Positions 10,928 through 21,675 of a DNA stretch of 64,000 nt are shown here, in pieces. Positions within the stretch are counted from its first letter, which is position 1, and each line of letters opens with the position of its first letter. The position numbers were made by a program, and so were the translations under genes. The DNA comes from Diphasiastrum complanatum (lineage: Eukaryota; Streptophyta; Lycopodiopsida; Lycopodiales; Lycopodiaceae): positions 20,124,957 to 20,188,956 of the forward strand of contig CM055108.1 of assembly GCA_029204225.1 (NCBI GenBank), in the 5' to 3' direction. The notes under the pieces are model-generated. The model did not search any database. It was not told the origin of the DNA and saw only the letters and a list, made by a program, of their open reading frames with translations.

Positions 10928-11121
10928 ACACTTCGTATGGAGAGCCATCCTAGCCCTCTTCTTGTACGTAATTCTTGAAGGATTTGCGGCTCAATCCCAA
11001 GCACAATATCCATCACATCTTGGAGTGTTAGAATAGACTCCATCTTCCACATCCAAATAGAATAATTGGAAGTGGATAGCCTTTCACTAGGCTCCAATAG
11101 ATAGGAACCCATTGATGCCAT
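10928..11121 (-). pseudogene. copia gag N-terminus of lineage A (element B)
   Basis: The ATG at 11121 opens MASMGSYLLEPSERLSTSNY, then WKMESILTLQDVMDIVLGIE, similar to the starts at 7790 and 47078. A frameshift near EPQILQE is needed to keep similarity through RRARMALH. It ends at the inverted repeat 10902-10927 and faces the plus-strand gag start at 7790. Confidence 0.8.
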
Positions 11122-11878
11122 GAACTTGTGAAGTCTCTTTGTGAATTGGACAAAAACGTGTTGCTCTCTCTCTTACTATAGGACTCAAAGATGGTGTGAT
11201 ACCAATTCCTATGCAAGATCTTGCAACAAGGTAAGATATGCACCTTACTAGTTTTTCTAATCTCTCTTGATCTAGATCATTCTCACTTCAATTAATGAAG
11301 AATAGACAAAGATTGAGTCAAGCAAACTTTGGCACATGTGAAACACTCCAAAGACCACAAATCACTCAAATGTAAACAAGTTGTATGAAAGATTGTGGCT
11401 ATGACCTTGATTTAATAACTAGATCTCAAAAAAGTGTGATTGGAAAGCCTAGAAGTGAGATTTTTGATCAAACAAGCATAAGAGAGTCGTAAATAAAAGT
11501 GTCCAACCAGGTTGGGTGCCCAACCCACCTTGATTCAATTGACTATAACTTTTGATTGGGAGATCCAATCATTATGAAGTCAATTGCTACACAAACTACC
11601 TCAAATAGCTTTCAAACTAGATATCAAGCATCAAATTCGGATCACACATGGAAGAGAACCACCAAAGTGAATTGGGTTGTCCTTCACACGTGTTTGAGCA
11701 GGAAAATCCATACAATATTTGAAATGATTCAATCCAAATGATTACGAGCCCTTATGGTCCAATTTTGCTTAAGATAGCATGGGAGATGCAAACTAGTCTC
11801 TCTAGATCTAGATTTTCAAGAAATTTTTGGAACTTTGGATGAAACAAGCATCAAAGGCTTAGGTAGGCTCTGATACCA
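11122..11878 (-). other. Leader and primer-binding site of minus-strand element
   Basis: GCTCTGATACCA at 11867-11878 is the reverse complement of the initiator tRNA-Met primer-binding site. The roughly 745 bp between it and the gag ATG at 11121 is leader. It contains ccttcacacgtgttt near 11690 but has no strong nucleotide similarity to the leader at 7211-7789, so the two head-to-head gag starts come from different subfamilies. Confidence 0.8.
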
Positions 11879-11880
11879 TA

Positions 11881-12060
11881 TGTGAAATTTCACACGTGTT
11901 GGAATGCCCTAAAGTGTGTGATTGGCCTCCTAAGCAAGCTTGTGCACTTGTTGATGGATTCTAGATTGATTTCCAAGATCTAGGTTGATGTAGGATAAAA
12001 GTTTTTTAAAACTAAGATAGAGCGTGTCAAGCCACATGGTCATTTCATGTTATTATGTTA
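11881..12060 (-). repeat. LTR fragment next to the element B primer-binding site
   Basis: In plus-strand coordinates it starts TGTGAAATTTCACACGTG, two bases from the primer-binding site. That is the expected inner end of a 5' LTR on the minus strand, and its first ten bases match the J-family LTR (33664). The outer end could not be identified and the 12060 boundary is arbitrary. Confidence 0.55.
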
Positions 12061-12266
12061 TAAGAACTTATACATGACTTTATTGTCCTTAATATATGCA
12101 TGTAGGGAAAATGTGTCTAGGATTTCTTGAGAGATTTTTATCTCAAATGATGTGGTGAGCATGTGACCACTGTGTGTGTGTGCGTGCATGCGCAATATTG
12201 TTGTGTGTGTAGACACACATAACCATTCCCAAAATATCTTGAACAAACTATAAGCCGATACTTAGA

Positions 12267-12310
12267 GCCTATTGTTACCAATAGTGCATGCACTATTGGT
12301 AACAATAGGC
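12267..12310. repeat. Perfect 44-bp palindrome
   Basis: GCCTATTGTTACCAATAGTG followed by CATG and the exact reverse complement of the first 20 bases, centred on GCATGC. The symmetry breaks on both sides (A at 12266, G at 12311). It can form a cruciform or a hairpin with no spacer. It lies at the left edge of a K-family LTR. Confidence 0.95.
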
Positions 12311-12329
12311 GAACACAATAACAAAGTGA

Positions 12330-13017
12330 AATTTAGAGCTAGACACGTAGTGGTAGCAGAAGCAAGAGCAGACTATCAGACAAAGCATTCATAAAGTCAG
12401 ACAGAGGGCCGAAAGCATTGCAAATACTGACACAATTTGAATGCAGAATTAGATAGCACTTTATTCAGATTAATTGTAGCAAAATACAAGTTAGTGATGC
12501 AGGTGAGCACAAGACAATAGCGGGCAAAACCACGTGCTCACAAAGCTAACTACAAACTGTAAAAGTTATGAGCTTATTACTAATGATCCATCTGAAAAAG
12601 AGAATCAATGCATAAAAGCATCTACTGTGTCTATCTCATCAGATTTGATAGCCCGTGTTCTTGATCATAGATCAATTTCATACTTGTTACATGATCTGTG
12701 TGCTATTTACATTTATGCAGATGAGTGTACAAGAGAAGGCGTGGAGCCATTGTGCCGCCAGGAGGAAGATCGTGGTTGATGTCATTGTCTGACTGGTTGC
12801 GTAGTACAGAGGATAATGAGGAGGCCAATAAGTCAGGCTTCTCCAATATGTCGACCAGATTGGGTGTACCCGATAGTTCATCCAACTCCGATATGTCATC
12901 CATCTTCTCTTGCTCGTCTTCAATAGTTGAACTGCGTTACATTGCAAGTAAATATGCACTAATGAACGGAACTAGATTAACATGGGATTTAGGAGAGTAG
13001 AAGAGGAAAATCCAACA
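12330..13017 (-). repeat. K-family LTR, solo or truncated
   Basis: Homologous to 57836-58613: both contain a gagcacaagacaatagcgg-like block (12507 and 58103), similar mid-sections, and end in plus-strand orientation with aggaaa..tccaaca. No polypurine tract or pol follows at 13018, unlike the copy at 58614. This is therefore a solo or broken LTR. The left edge is uncertain and may include the palindrome at 12267-12310. Confidence 0.7.
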
Positions 13018-14797
13018 CAACATAATATAATCAAGGTTTTTCTTATCTCATAGTACCTAGTTCATATTGATATGTACCAGAACATGTATCTTTAAAAAGA
13101 TATTTCAATAGTAAACGATTGTATTTCAAGCAGAAGTCTAATAGACAAAAGAAAGCTATATACAAAGTGAGCGAAAAAACATTGTAAACTCATATCGAAA
13201 CAACAGCTGGTCAACGAATGCATAAACTTCCATACAAACTTCATGACAATCATAAAGACCACTTGAACATAATATAAATGTTTCTTCATTATAGAAAATA
13301 GTATCAAATATATATTCTTCAATCCTCAAAGTATTCCGAGCAAACTATCCCCAAATGCAAACCGAGGCCAAATACTACCAAAGCTTCATCGTCAACAAAT
13401 ATGTACTTGCGACTAAGTCTCTACTTTCGAATGGGTCCTGCACTTGCGCTCTCCGTCTGTTGCCATTCCTTGGCCATAGATTCAACACTGAGGCAAGAAA
13501 CTAAAAAACCTTTGTTAGCCCTTATGTTAGCCCAAGATAGGAATTTACTGTGGCATGTGTTTTGTAAGTCCACAAGTAAATTCAAATAAAGGTTTAGGAA
13601 AACCTTATACTTAGCCTTTTACTATTTAAGTTTAATTATTACAAACAACCATTTGTAATGGTTCAACTTAGAAAGTCTAAGTTTAAGATTCAATTCCTAA
13701 GTTCAAGTTTAATTCTAAGTTTATTGTAAGTGCACTTCATTTGTATAGAGAAGGAACTTTACAAGTTAATTAGCATTAAGCTTAGACTTAGTCCCATAAG
13801 CATGTTAGAGCATAGGCCCACCACTCTTGCCATATATGGAAGTGGATGTGTGCCTTCAACAACACTTGTATAATAAGCTTACTATAATAGCCACTTTTGT
13901 GCTATCTCTTGTGTTGTGTTCCCATTGGTGTAAAGAATACCTTGTGGTAGGTGCTCGGCCCCACTCAGCTTTCTCCATTGGTTTATGTTTATGGTGAACT
14001 GTGCTTATGAGATAATTATCCCACCTTGTTTCTTATTTCCCTTGTGGAGTTAAATAGGATTGTTTAGACTCTTGGTAGGAAATCACTAGTTTGGGGGCAA
14101 CCATAGTGATGTTAATCAACCTTTTTCTCATTAGAGACATCTTCTAGTAGGGAGACTGGCTTAGAAGACACATAGACAACAATAGAACCGTGATTTGAGT
14201 GGACTTATCCGTACTTACCCTACACAACACATTTTCGTATCATTCTCATTCTATTATATGAGAGATCGCCATGATAGAACATAGAAAGAAAGTAAAAGTA
14301 CAACATTGGCGCTGTTGCCGCTCATATCATTCACTCTATTGCTTATTTTTCTTTTCCTTTCCATTAATTCTAATGCTCATTTCCTTTTTGCATTCATCTT
14401 TTTCTAGTTCTTTATTGTACCCTCTTCTACTCCAACTACCGTACTACATCATTTTGGATAGGGAGAAAAACCAAGACACTTGGTTTAAGTTTTTTAAGTG
14501 TTTTTAAGCATCTTTTAAGTTTTGTTTTCAATTTTTCACTTCAAACATCACCAACAGACCTCGCCCACTTGCAACATTGTAGGGTCTTCGATCCGGTGTT
14601 GTAATCGCCCTCCCGCCTGTCAACAAGGGTTTGTTCATTGGATAGGCACCTAACTATGCATAGATGCTACTTTTAATCAGTTGTCTACTTTTTATCTAAC
14701 TCTACCTCCACTAACACTACTCACACTAACTCTACTCCCCTAACTAACTTCATCGTGATTGTTGGTGAAGGGGAATAATAGAATAGAAGAGAAAGAA

Positions 14798-14882
<85 letters not shown>

Positions 14883-15385
14883 GAGGGGGAGATTAGCTCA
14901 AAAGCTCAAGATGCATGCTAATGGAAAAACCATAACTATTAAAACAAGAACATAGAAATGGAACCAATTATAAACACACAACAAAAAGCATTAGCATGAG
15001 TGCTTAGCAAATGAGGATGCTCTCCAAATTGGTAGAGTTTCTTCCTTCTCATTAAGCATCCAAATGAGTACAAATGGTGCCTTTCTATAAAATGGGGAAG
15101 GCCCTTGCTCCAAAGTCCTATTGGCTAATATGTACATTGATCCCTTCTATTCATCTTGGAATCAACTTGATCCAAGGGTCCACAAAAAGTACATTGATTG
15201 CGAGTTCTTAAAGTCTGCAAAACAACTTGGAAAGACCAATGACGAGAAAGATAAATATTAATCAGATTTGTCATTCATTTTAATACTTTTTGTTTTGAAA
15301 AAATTTATGTTGCAGTCTTTTTTAACACCATTATGGTATGATCTGTATTTTATTAAATAAGTGAATCATTGTATTTTCACTGGAT
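13018..15385. other. No gene recognised
   Basis: AT-rich non-coding sequence with many stops in all frames. The only clear structure is the (AG)39 tract at 14803-14880. Short open frames here have no recognisable motif or codon signal. Confidence 0.6.
14803..14880. repeat. (AG)39 microsatellite
   Basis: Uninterrupted AG dinucleotides over 78 bp. One of three long AG tracts in the window; the others are at 31922-32017 and 32322-32409. Confidence 0.98.
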
Positions 15386-15606
15386 GCTACAAAAGCTCTT
15401 CAACTGCACAGAGATCAACAAACAGTTGAAAGACAAAAGTTGGCCAAGCATCGAAAGAAATTTTTGGAATGTCCACAAAATATTTGGAACTTGTTATTGA
15501 TGGCATGGATCAGAAGAAAACAATGTTGCCTCATTTTGTCAGAGTGTCTAAAAATTTGAACGAGGTAGATTTTATTCAGGTTCATCTCATTGGAGCACTT
15601 GTGTAG
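15386..15606 (+). pseudogene. DUF7869-like remnant
   Basis: The first frame gives ATKALQLHRDQQTVERQKLA, then a one-base shift near 15465 leads to MSTKYLELVIDGMDQKKTML, PHFVRVSK and VHLIGALV with a TAG at 15604. The IDGMDQ.K...PH signature recalls the DUF7869 proteins that are common in transposon-rich eukaryotic genomes. The assignment rests on that motif alone. The conserved repeat at 15609-15740 starts just after the stop. Confidence 0.45.
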
Positions 15607-15608
15607 GC

Positions 15609-15740
15609 TGGGATCCTTTTATAGAGGCAACTATATGCCAATTTTTTCCTAGTAATCGGGTTTTACATGCCGATTTTTTACAATTTTGAAAAAAAAAGCC
15701 CCATACTAGTTCGATTTTCCGTGTGGAAATATCAGCTAAC
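15609..15740. repeat. Dispersed inverted repeat, partner at 27868-27981
   Basis: Reverse-complement similarity to 27868-27981: shared gttagc.gatatttcc.cacgg, aaaatcg.actagtatgggg and ttacatgccg blocks, with an 18-bp or so gap in the partner. Both copies carry an ATG-poor, T-rich core. The unit could be the end of a DNA transposon, but no terminal inverted repeat or target duplication was confirmed. Confidence 0.6.
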
Positions 15741-16359
15741 ATGGCGATGTCCATTGGGTAGTATAATTCCCATATGGCGGCGGACCCAGAATCTCTGGTT
15801 CAGAAAATGCTCTCCTTTTGCTGGTACATCATAAATGTCATGGTCACAGCTTCGAGTTCAGCACCCTTGGTGGGTGATGATAAGCTCGTTCGTTGTAATT
15901 TAGCTTCCAGTAGATCTTTGATCTTCGTTCAATTTGGTACCTTCATTCATGCAACACAACACCCTGTGATCTAATTTGGGAAATATGCACCCACTCCTTC
16001 AGAAGATTATGCCCTTTTAGAATCCTTTTTGGCATGCAAAATGCATCTCTCAAAAAAATATGACATTATGGATGCATATGGTAGTATTGTGCCTATTGGA
16101 AGAGTGTTGTGTCTATGTAATGAGGCTTTAGTGCCTTAACTCTAAAAACTGTCTATACTGGAAAAAAAAAATTTCTCTCTTTTTTGCTCTTTTTTTTTTT
16201 CTTATGAAGGATGGTGTCAAGCTAGTGATGGGGGAGAATCTTTTTGGCTTTTTGATGTCAGTGAGTGGTACCGATTCAAATGTATACATTCGTTGCGGAT
16301 CATCCATCTTTTCTAGGATGATTACAGCTCTCCCAACTCTCTATTCAAATTGATCCCAT
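15741..16359. other. No gene assigned
   Basis: An open frame at 15774-15974 begins MAADPESLVQKMLSFCWYII and a shifted continuation reads YAPTPSEDYALLESFLACKM. This may be a coding remnant but no family is recognised. The rest is AT-rich with T-runs near 16170-16200. Confidence 0.3.
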
Positions 16360-16569
16360 TCACCTCAAACTCCACAAGCATAAGTGTATCTTCCTATCTG
16401 ATTCGATTATATGTACAAAGCATAAATATCTTTCAGCAATTGTTCGCTCTTCAAAGGAGTAGTGATGTTTCAAGTTTGTTATCTCAACGCATGTAAAACT
16501 ACCATGTGGATACTTTTGCTTGTCTTTATCTGTCATTCTCCTGAATTCTTCATTTGCTTGCTTAACCAT
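16360..16569 (-). pseudogene. Unidentified short coding-like segment
   Basis: A 69-codon minus-strand frame, MVKQANEEFRRMTDKDKQKY, then PHGSFTCVEITNLKHHYSFE and ERTIAERYLCFVHIIE. The composition looks protein-like, and it lies downstream (minus strand) of the remnant at 16845-17415, so it could be a further exon of the same gene. No family recognised. Confidence 0.3.
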
Positions 16570-16844
16570 GTCTTATCCATTGGGTAATGGAGTCACTCCC
16601 CACCCACTGCACTGTTTCTATTTCTAATTTTTCTCTCTCAACCCCCCCCCAATTTTATGCTCCTATACAATCATTCATGCCCATAGAAGTATTTAGCAAA
16701 TGCCCAATGCAACTCAGAATTATGTAGAGATGCAATGAAAATGTATGCATGGAAAACTGAGACTTGTAGCAAATGCTCTTCACATTGTGTCTAGTATGTG
16801 ATGCATAATAGTAAGGTGGGTGTTTATAGTGCATTCCTGCACAT

Positions 16845-17415
16845 TTATGTTTGTCTGTTCTTCAATTTCCTAGTGTAATTGGGGTCAATTTCAGGCACAT
16901 CTACAAGGGCTGGGTCGGCACCTTCCAAGAACTTGAAATAGAACATTTCATTTAGGGTTTTGCATTCCTTGGAGGACTTATCACATATCCGTAAGTATAG
17001 TACTAGGTCAGTCCCTGGTTCCATTGGCTCATTGGGGTTGTATCACCATTTAGCAAGGTGAATTTTGGTGGGTTTTGACTTAGGACCCCAAGGTTGTACT
17101 AACCATCTTTGTAGGTAGTAGGCACAATGACCGGCCAATCTAATGATGTCATTTTTGTGGTGCGCGGCAAGAACCGAGAATCTACATAAACTTTCACATT
17201 AGTCCTTGTAGTTTTCAAAGTTACGTGGGATGAGTGACCATCTGAATCTAAGCTGAGAACTAGTGGATGGCCGCAGCTCAAAGACCTAATTGTCTAGTAG
17301 AAATTCCATGGGAGGCAAATACAAACAATAAGCATCAAAAATTTTGTAGAGCAGGTTGTCTGACAAAATCCCCTTTCGGTGCACTAGATATGCAAGTAGA
17401 GGTTCACGGACACTC
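16845..17415 (-). pseudogene. Unidentified conserved-looking coding remnant
   Basis: A single minus-strand frame of about 190 codons stays protein-like across three stop codons. Segments are EPLLAYLVHRKGILSDNLLY, KIFDAYCLYLPPMEFLLDN, a stop, VFELRPSTSSQLRFRWSLIP, RNFENYKD, a stop, FSVLAAHHKNDIIRLAGHCA, WLVQPWGPKSKPTKIHLAKW, a stop, YNPNEPMEPGTDLVLYLRIC and FKFLEGADPALVDVPEID, ending at TAA 16845-16847. The absence of frameshifts suggests recent pseudogenisation or an intron-bearing gene. No family is recognised. The link to the DUF7869-like remnant at 15.4 kb is speculative, as that lies on the other strand. Confidence 0.5.
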
Positions 17416-17548
17416 TACGGTCTGACTAGTCTCTTTGTCGTCTCTTGTCTCTGATACTCATGCAACTACCTGGCTACCATAGCTATGGTAGTTTCAGTTG
17501 TAGCTAGTTCCACTTTGGTGTTGGCTATGATTTTTTTCTTGTCTTTTG

Positions 17549-18184
17549 TGTGAAAATTGTCAACATTTCCTAGCTAGTTTGAAGCCTAAATTGGCAATTT
17601 TTGTACATCTAACCTTTTGCATGTGTGAGAGAGGCCTAGATACTTTTGTTTTAGTGTATATTTCATATTGAAGAAGTCCCAAACTTCAAGACCTTCGAAA
17701 TGACACCAAAATCATGTTATTTGGACATATAGGCCAAAATTGGCTATTTTAGGCTATTGGTGCCCTAAATTTGAGTCCTAAGTCCTAGAGAGAGGAGAGA
17801 GAGTCATCTCTCTCACCTATATTAGGCTGAAATTCGTGGAGAACAGGTTGGAGAAACTTATTGTATTGTTGAGAGAGATCAATAGATCATTGTCACAGTT
17901 TCTTCCTCCATTGAGAGCATTGCTTTGTGTATTGTCTTCAAGCTTTTGTGTATGATCTTAAGAGGTTTCCAAAAGTGGTAGGCTGCTATTGTAGGGCTAG
18001 TATGCTGTTGTTTTTTGCTGCCATCAATACCTTTTATTAGCTTCTTTTGTCTCTTGAATTTTTCGTCAAGTTCATGTGTATCAAAGGTAGCATTAGGATG
18101 CTTTTACCTTTTGTAGCTTGTTGTGCAAAGATCTTAGCCAAGTATTTTGGAAGTTTGGATCCATTCAAGATCCACTTTTTCACA
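17549..18184 (+). repeat. LTR of element H (636 bp)
   Basis: Starts TGTGAAAATTGTCAAC and ends TTTTTCACA with short inverted ends TGTGAA/TTCACA, followed by a degenerate primer-binding site. Its first 90 bp or so match the 3' LTR end of element G (reverse complement of 28620-28711). Beyond that the two differ. Confidence 0.75.
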
Positions 18185-19619
18185 TAATATCAGAGCCAGT
18201 TGGCTGCTATTTCTAGTAAGGTGTCCATTTATGGTGATATTTGGATGTTTGATCAAGTTCTAGCATGATTATGCATTGCACTGTTGATCAAATCTTACTA
18301 ACCTTTGTTTTGTGAGTTGAACTTGTGGATCAAAAGCATACTAAAGGTATATTGAGGATCAGAGGCTGAGAAGAATCTATTTTGGATCAGATCATAACAC
18401 CTAATCATTTGTTGAATGTGAGGCTTGTGCATATTCATTACTAACAATGTTTTGTTCAATCTATTGTTGGCAATCTCTACTTTTGTGGATGAACACTCTC
18501 CTTTTGTGGATGAACACTCTCCTTAAGTGGATGAACCTTCTCCTTAAGTGGATGACAAATACTCTTTGATTGATCCTGTATTTCTCCAAATGGCTGAGCA
18601 AAGCTCCCACTTGGATGAAAGATCCCCTTTTGGGTGAACAGATTGTCAGCAATCTTTTACATAAATTTTGGTGTACTTTGTTGAGCATGTAAGTAACTCT
18701 CCTTATGTAATTTGATTGGAGAATTTGCTAGAAGGTTTTAACCATTATGAAAATGTGTTTTCAGTGTCTTAACAGGTTGAGGAACATTCTCATGTGAAGT
18801 GATCTTAGATCTACATCTAAACACCAAGATTTGACAAGCTAGTGAAGCTAGTCTTGTGATTCACTAAGTGTGCTCTTTCATTCACCTCTAAAGCTTGTAT
18901 TTATCATTTGCTAGAGTTTATAAACTTTTAGAAGTGTGGTGTACATGTGGTTTTATAGGTTGAATCAATATCTTAGTGTGTTGATCATATGTTGATCAAT
19001 TTTGTTCAATTCTAGGTATTCTTGGCAGCCTAGTCTTTTGTATTTTCCAGAAGATGGATAGATGAATGAAATGTGTTCTGGAGATGCGCTATGGAGGACT
19101 CTTGTGTAGTAGCTATTTCTCATGCAAAAATCAATCACACAAAATAGGTGAAGAGAAACAAAGAAATAAATGAGACTTACTCTGACAGGCCCTTGTCAAA
19201 ACAAGGCGGGGTTGGTAACACTAAAATCTACCATTGTTGATAGCAGATGTTGTAAGATAGATCTTGAAATACACACGAGGAGAAGGTACTATTCCCATTA
19301 GTATCCTTCGGATCATGAGATTCATTAATGAACCTCTGTTTAGATTTCATATTTCTCAGAGTGGTGTCGTGATATGCAGAGTGGTCTCAAAAAGTAGATA
19401 TCGTCATATAGAACTGAGGTTGCAGGAGAGGGGAGAAAATGTCAATTCCCTAGAGAGGGTGCTCTTGTCTGGGAATAGTAGCAAATGACGGAATATTGGT
19501 TTCCTTGACATCTTGCAATAACTCATTTCATATGGCATCTATGTGTGATTATTGATCCGGTAAATGGCATGGCAATGTAGAAGTTCACAAGTAACTTCTT
19601 GATTGAGCAACAAGTTGAA
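18185..19619 (+). other. Degenerate primer-binding site, leader and unassigned sequence
   Basis: TAATATCAGAGC at 18185-18196 matches the initiator-Met primer site in ten of twelve bases (TGG changed to TAA). The following sequence should be leader, but no gag or pol was found before 19.6 kb, so the element body is missing. The open frame at 19264-19488 has no recognisable feature. Confidence 0.55.
18479..18565. repeat. 21-bp tandem repeat, about four copies
   Basis: Units of the form cttttgtggatgaacactctc, the later two beginning cttaagtggatgaac. On the minus strand it is open and encodes a repeated FIHKRRV-like peptide, which is a by-product of the repeat. Confidence 0.85.
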
Positions 19620-19923
19620 CTATTTTTTGCTATGGTGCTCATGGGGTGTTGTTGTGAGGACCCTATTGGGAGTCATAACTAACGTGTCAGGCAGGTAGAA
19701 TCTTGTTGGATTGTATTGGACAGTCTTTGAAACTGTGTTTTCTGACACAATCGGGACATTCAGCATGGTACCTGGTCTTGACTGGACAATCAACCATGAA
19801 GTGGCCGGTGTCACCATAGACGAAACATCTGGTGATTACTTTCTGTCCATCTGACAACTCTTGTTGCCAGGAATCCAACATGCAGCAGACAGGGCTAACA
19901 TGCAAGAATGCAATTCCATGCAT
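19620..19923 (-). pseudogene. Retroelement gag fragment with two zinc knuckles
   Basis: Minus-strand reading gives SDGQKVITRCFVYGDTGHFM, VDCP, then CPDCVRKHSFKDC: two CCHC-like knuckles, the first with Tyr in place of the second Cys. The spacing differs from the copia knuckles elsewhere in the window, so it may come from a LINE-like or Gypsy-like element. No adjoining pol is seen. Confidence 0.5.
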
Positions 19924-20104
19924 CTCTCACTTGAACAGCCAGTTGCCATTGCTGGAATCTTCGTGGGATCAAGACTCATCTTCAATCTCCTTCCACAAGG
20001 TTTCTTATAAATTGTTGTCAATGCTCCTTCTCTTTCACAGGTACCCTCACTACCTTCTGATCTGAGATTAATCTAACGCTGCCTGCATTTTTATCTCAAG
20101 TACA

Positions 20105-20520
20105 CCCCCTCGTATCTTACTGGCACATATTGGTTTGGCCCCTCCTTAGTTCGCCTACTTTAAGTACAGAAAGTTTTGATCTAAACTTATCAAACTTTTC
20201 TCCAGTAAGTGGCTTAGTGAAAATATCAACTAGTTGTTCTTCCGTGCTACAATGAACAACATGAATTTCACGACTTAGCAGCCTCTCACATATGAAGTGA
20301 TATTGAATCTCAATGTGTTTAGTTCTTGCATGGAACACTGGATTCTTTGCTAGCTGGATGACACTCTGACTGTCGCTATGTAAAGTCGTGGGATTTTTCT
20401 GTTTCATGCCAATTTCTTCCAAGATTTGTCTCAACCATATAGCTTCTTGTGCAGCACTACACATTGCCTTATACTCTGCTTCTGTGGTGGAAAGGGCAAT
20501 TGTACTTTGCTTCTTACTAG
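20105..20520 (-). pseudogene. copia RNase H and polypurine tract (element F)
   Basis: Minus-strand frame with STTEAEYKAMCSAAQEAIWL, LHSDSQSVIQLAKNPVFHAR, TKHIEIQYHFICERLLS and VDIFTKPLTGEKF, the normal C-terminus of copia pol. The Asp of HSDSQS is present. A polypurine tract (minus-strand cgaggggg, 20105-20112) precedes a presumed 3' LTR start TGTACTTGAGAT at 20104. Leftward the LTR soon gives way to unrelated sequence. Confidence 0.9.
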
Positions 20521-21675
20521 ACCAGGAAAAGCAATTACCACAAAACTAGAATATATATCCTATGGTGGATCTACGATCATCATAGTCACCTCCCCAGTCC
20601 GCATCCACATAGCCACACAACTCAGGTAACCTATCATGCTTCTTGTAAATCAAGCCATACTCTGAAATGCCTTTCACATAACGCAAAATGCGTTTAGCTT
20701 CTTTCCAATGTGTTTCCATAGGTGCTGCCATAAACTGACTTACAATGCCAACAACATAGCATATATCTGGTCTAGTTGTTGTAAGGTAAATCAAGCTCCC
20801 TACTAACTGTCTATATAGCGTAGCATCAAATGACTGTGATTTATCAAGCTTAGAAAGCTTTTTACCTGGTTCAATAGGAGTGTTTACTGGTTTGCAATCC
20901 TGCAACCTAAACCTGTGTAGCAACTCTTTGACATACTTCACCTGTGTTAAACCCACTTCATGTCCTTTTTGCCACACTTCTACTCCAAGGCAGTAATGCA
21001 CCAGGCTGAGATCCGTCATCTCAAATTGTTCCATGAGGTCTTTCTTGATCATGTCTATCATCTCTTGATCATTTCCCGTAATAATCAAGTCATCAACATA
21101 AAGAGCAATCAAAGCAACCATACCATCAAAGCATAAGACATATAGATTTGGATCAGAATGTGTTCTCACCATCCCCTTTGAACGAAAGTAGGCATCAATC
21201 CTACTATATCATGCACGTGGTGCTTGTTTAAGACCATAAAGCACTTTCTTCAAGCGACATACTTTATTTTACTGTCCTTTCGTTACAAAGCCTTCAGGTT
21301 AATCCATGAACACTTCTTCTTCTAACTCACCATTTAGAAAAGCAGATTTCACATCCAGCTGATGCAAAGGCCAACCAAAATGTGAAGCTAAAGCAATAAG
21401 TAGACGTAGAGTATTACACTTACACACCGGCGCAAAGGTCTCCTCATAGTCAATGCCTTTATTTTGTGCGTACCCTTTGATTACCAATCTTGCTTTGTGC
21501 TTTGCTATTCCTCCATCTGCATGGTACTTAGTTCTGTATACCCGTTTGCAACCAATGGGTTTCTTGCCAACTGGTGGTTCTACTAAGTCCCATGTGCTAT
21601 GCTTAGCAATTGACTCCATCTCCTCTCCCATGGCCTTGATCCAAATATCATCATCCTTCGCTTCACTATAAGTCG
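20521..21675 (-). pseudogene. copia reverse transcriptase (element F)
   Basis: Ordered RT blocks: KAMGEEMESIAKHSTWDLVE, CKRVYRTKYHADGG, HKARLVIKGYAQ, YEETFAPVCKCNTLRLLIAL, HQLDVKSAFLNGELEEEVFM, LKKVLYGLKQAPRA and catalytic ALYVDDLIITGND, then VGSLIYLTTTRPDICYVVGI. At least four stops (near 21300, 21270, 21210 and 20545) inactivate it. Length and domain order are normal for Ty1/copia. Confidence 0.92.

Noticed and set aside
18479..18565. Regular short repeats considered as a CRISPR array
   Set aside because: Units are contiguous with no spacers, and the window is plant-like nuclear DNA.
18461..18688. Minus-strand ORF with repeated FIHKRRV peptide
   Set aside because: Direct translation of the 21-bp tandem repeat in a retroelement leader; no start context or homology.
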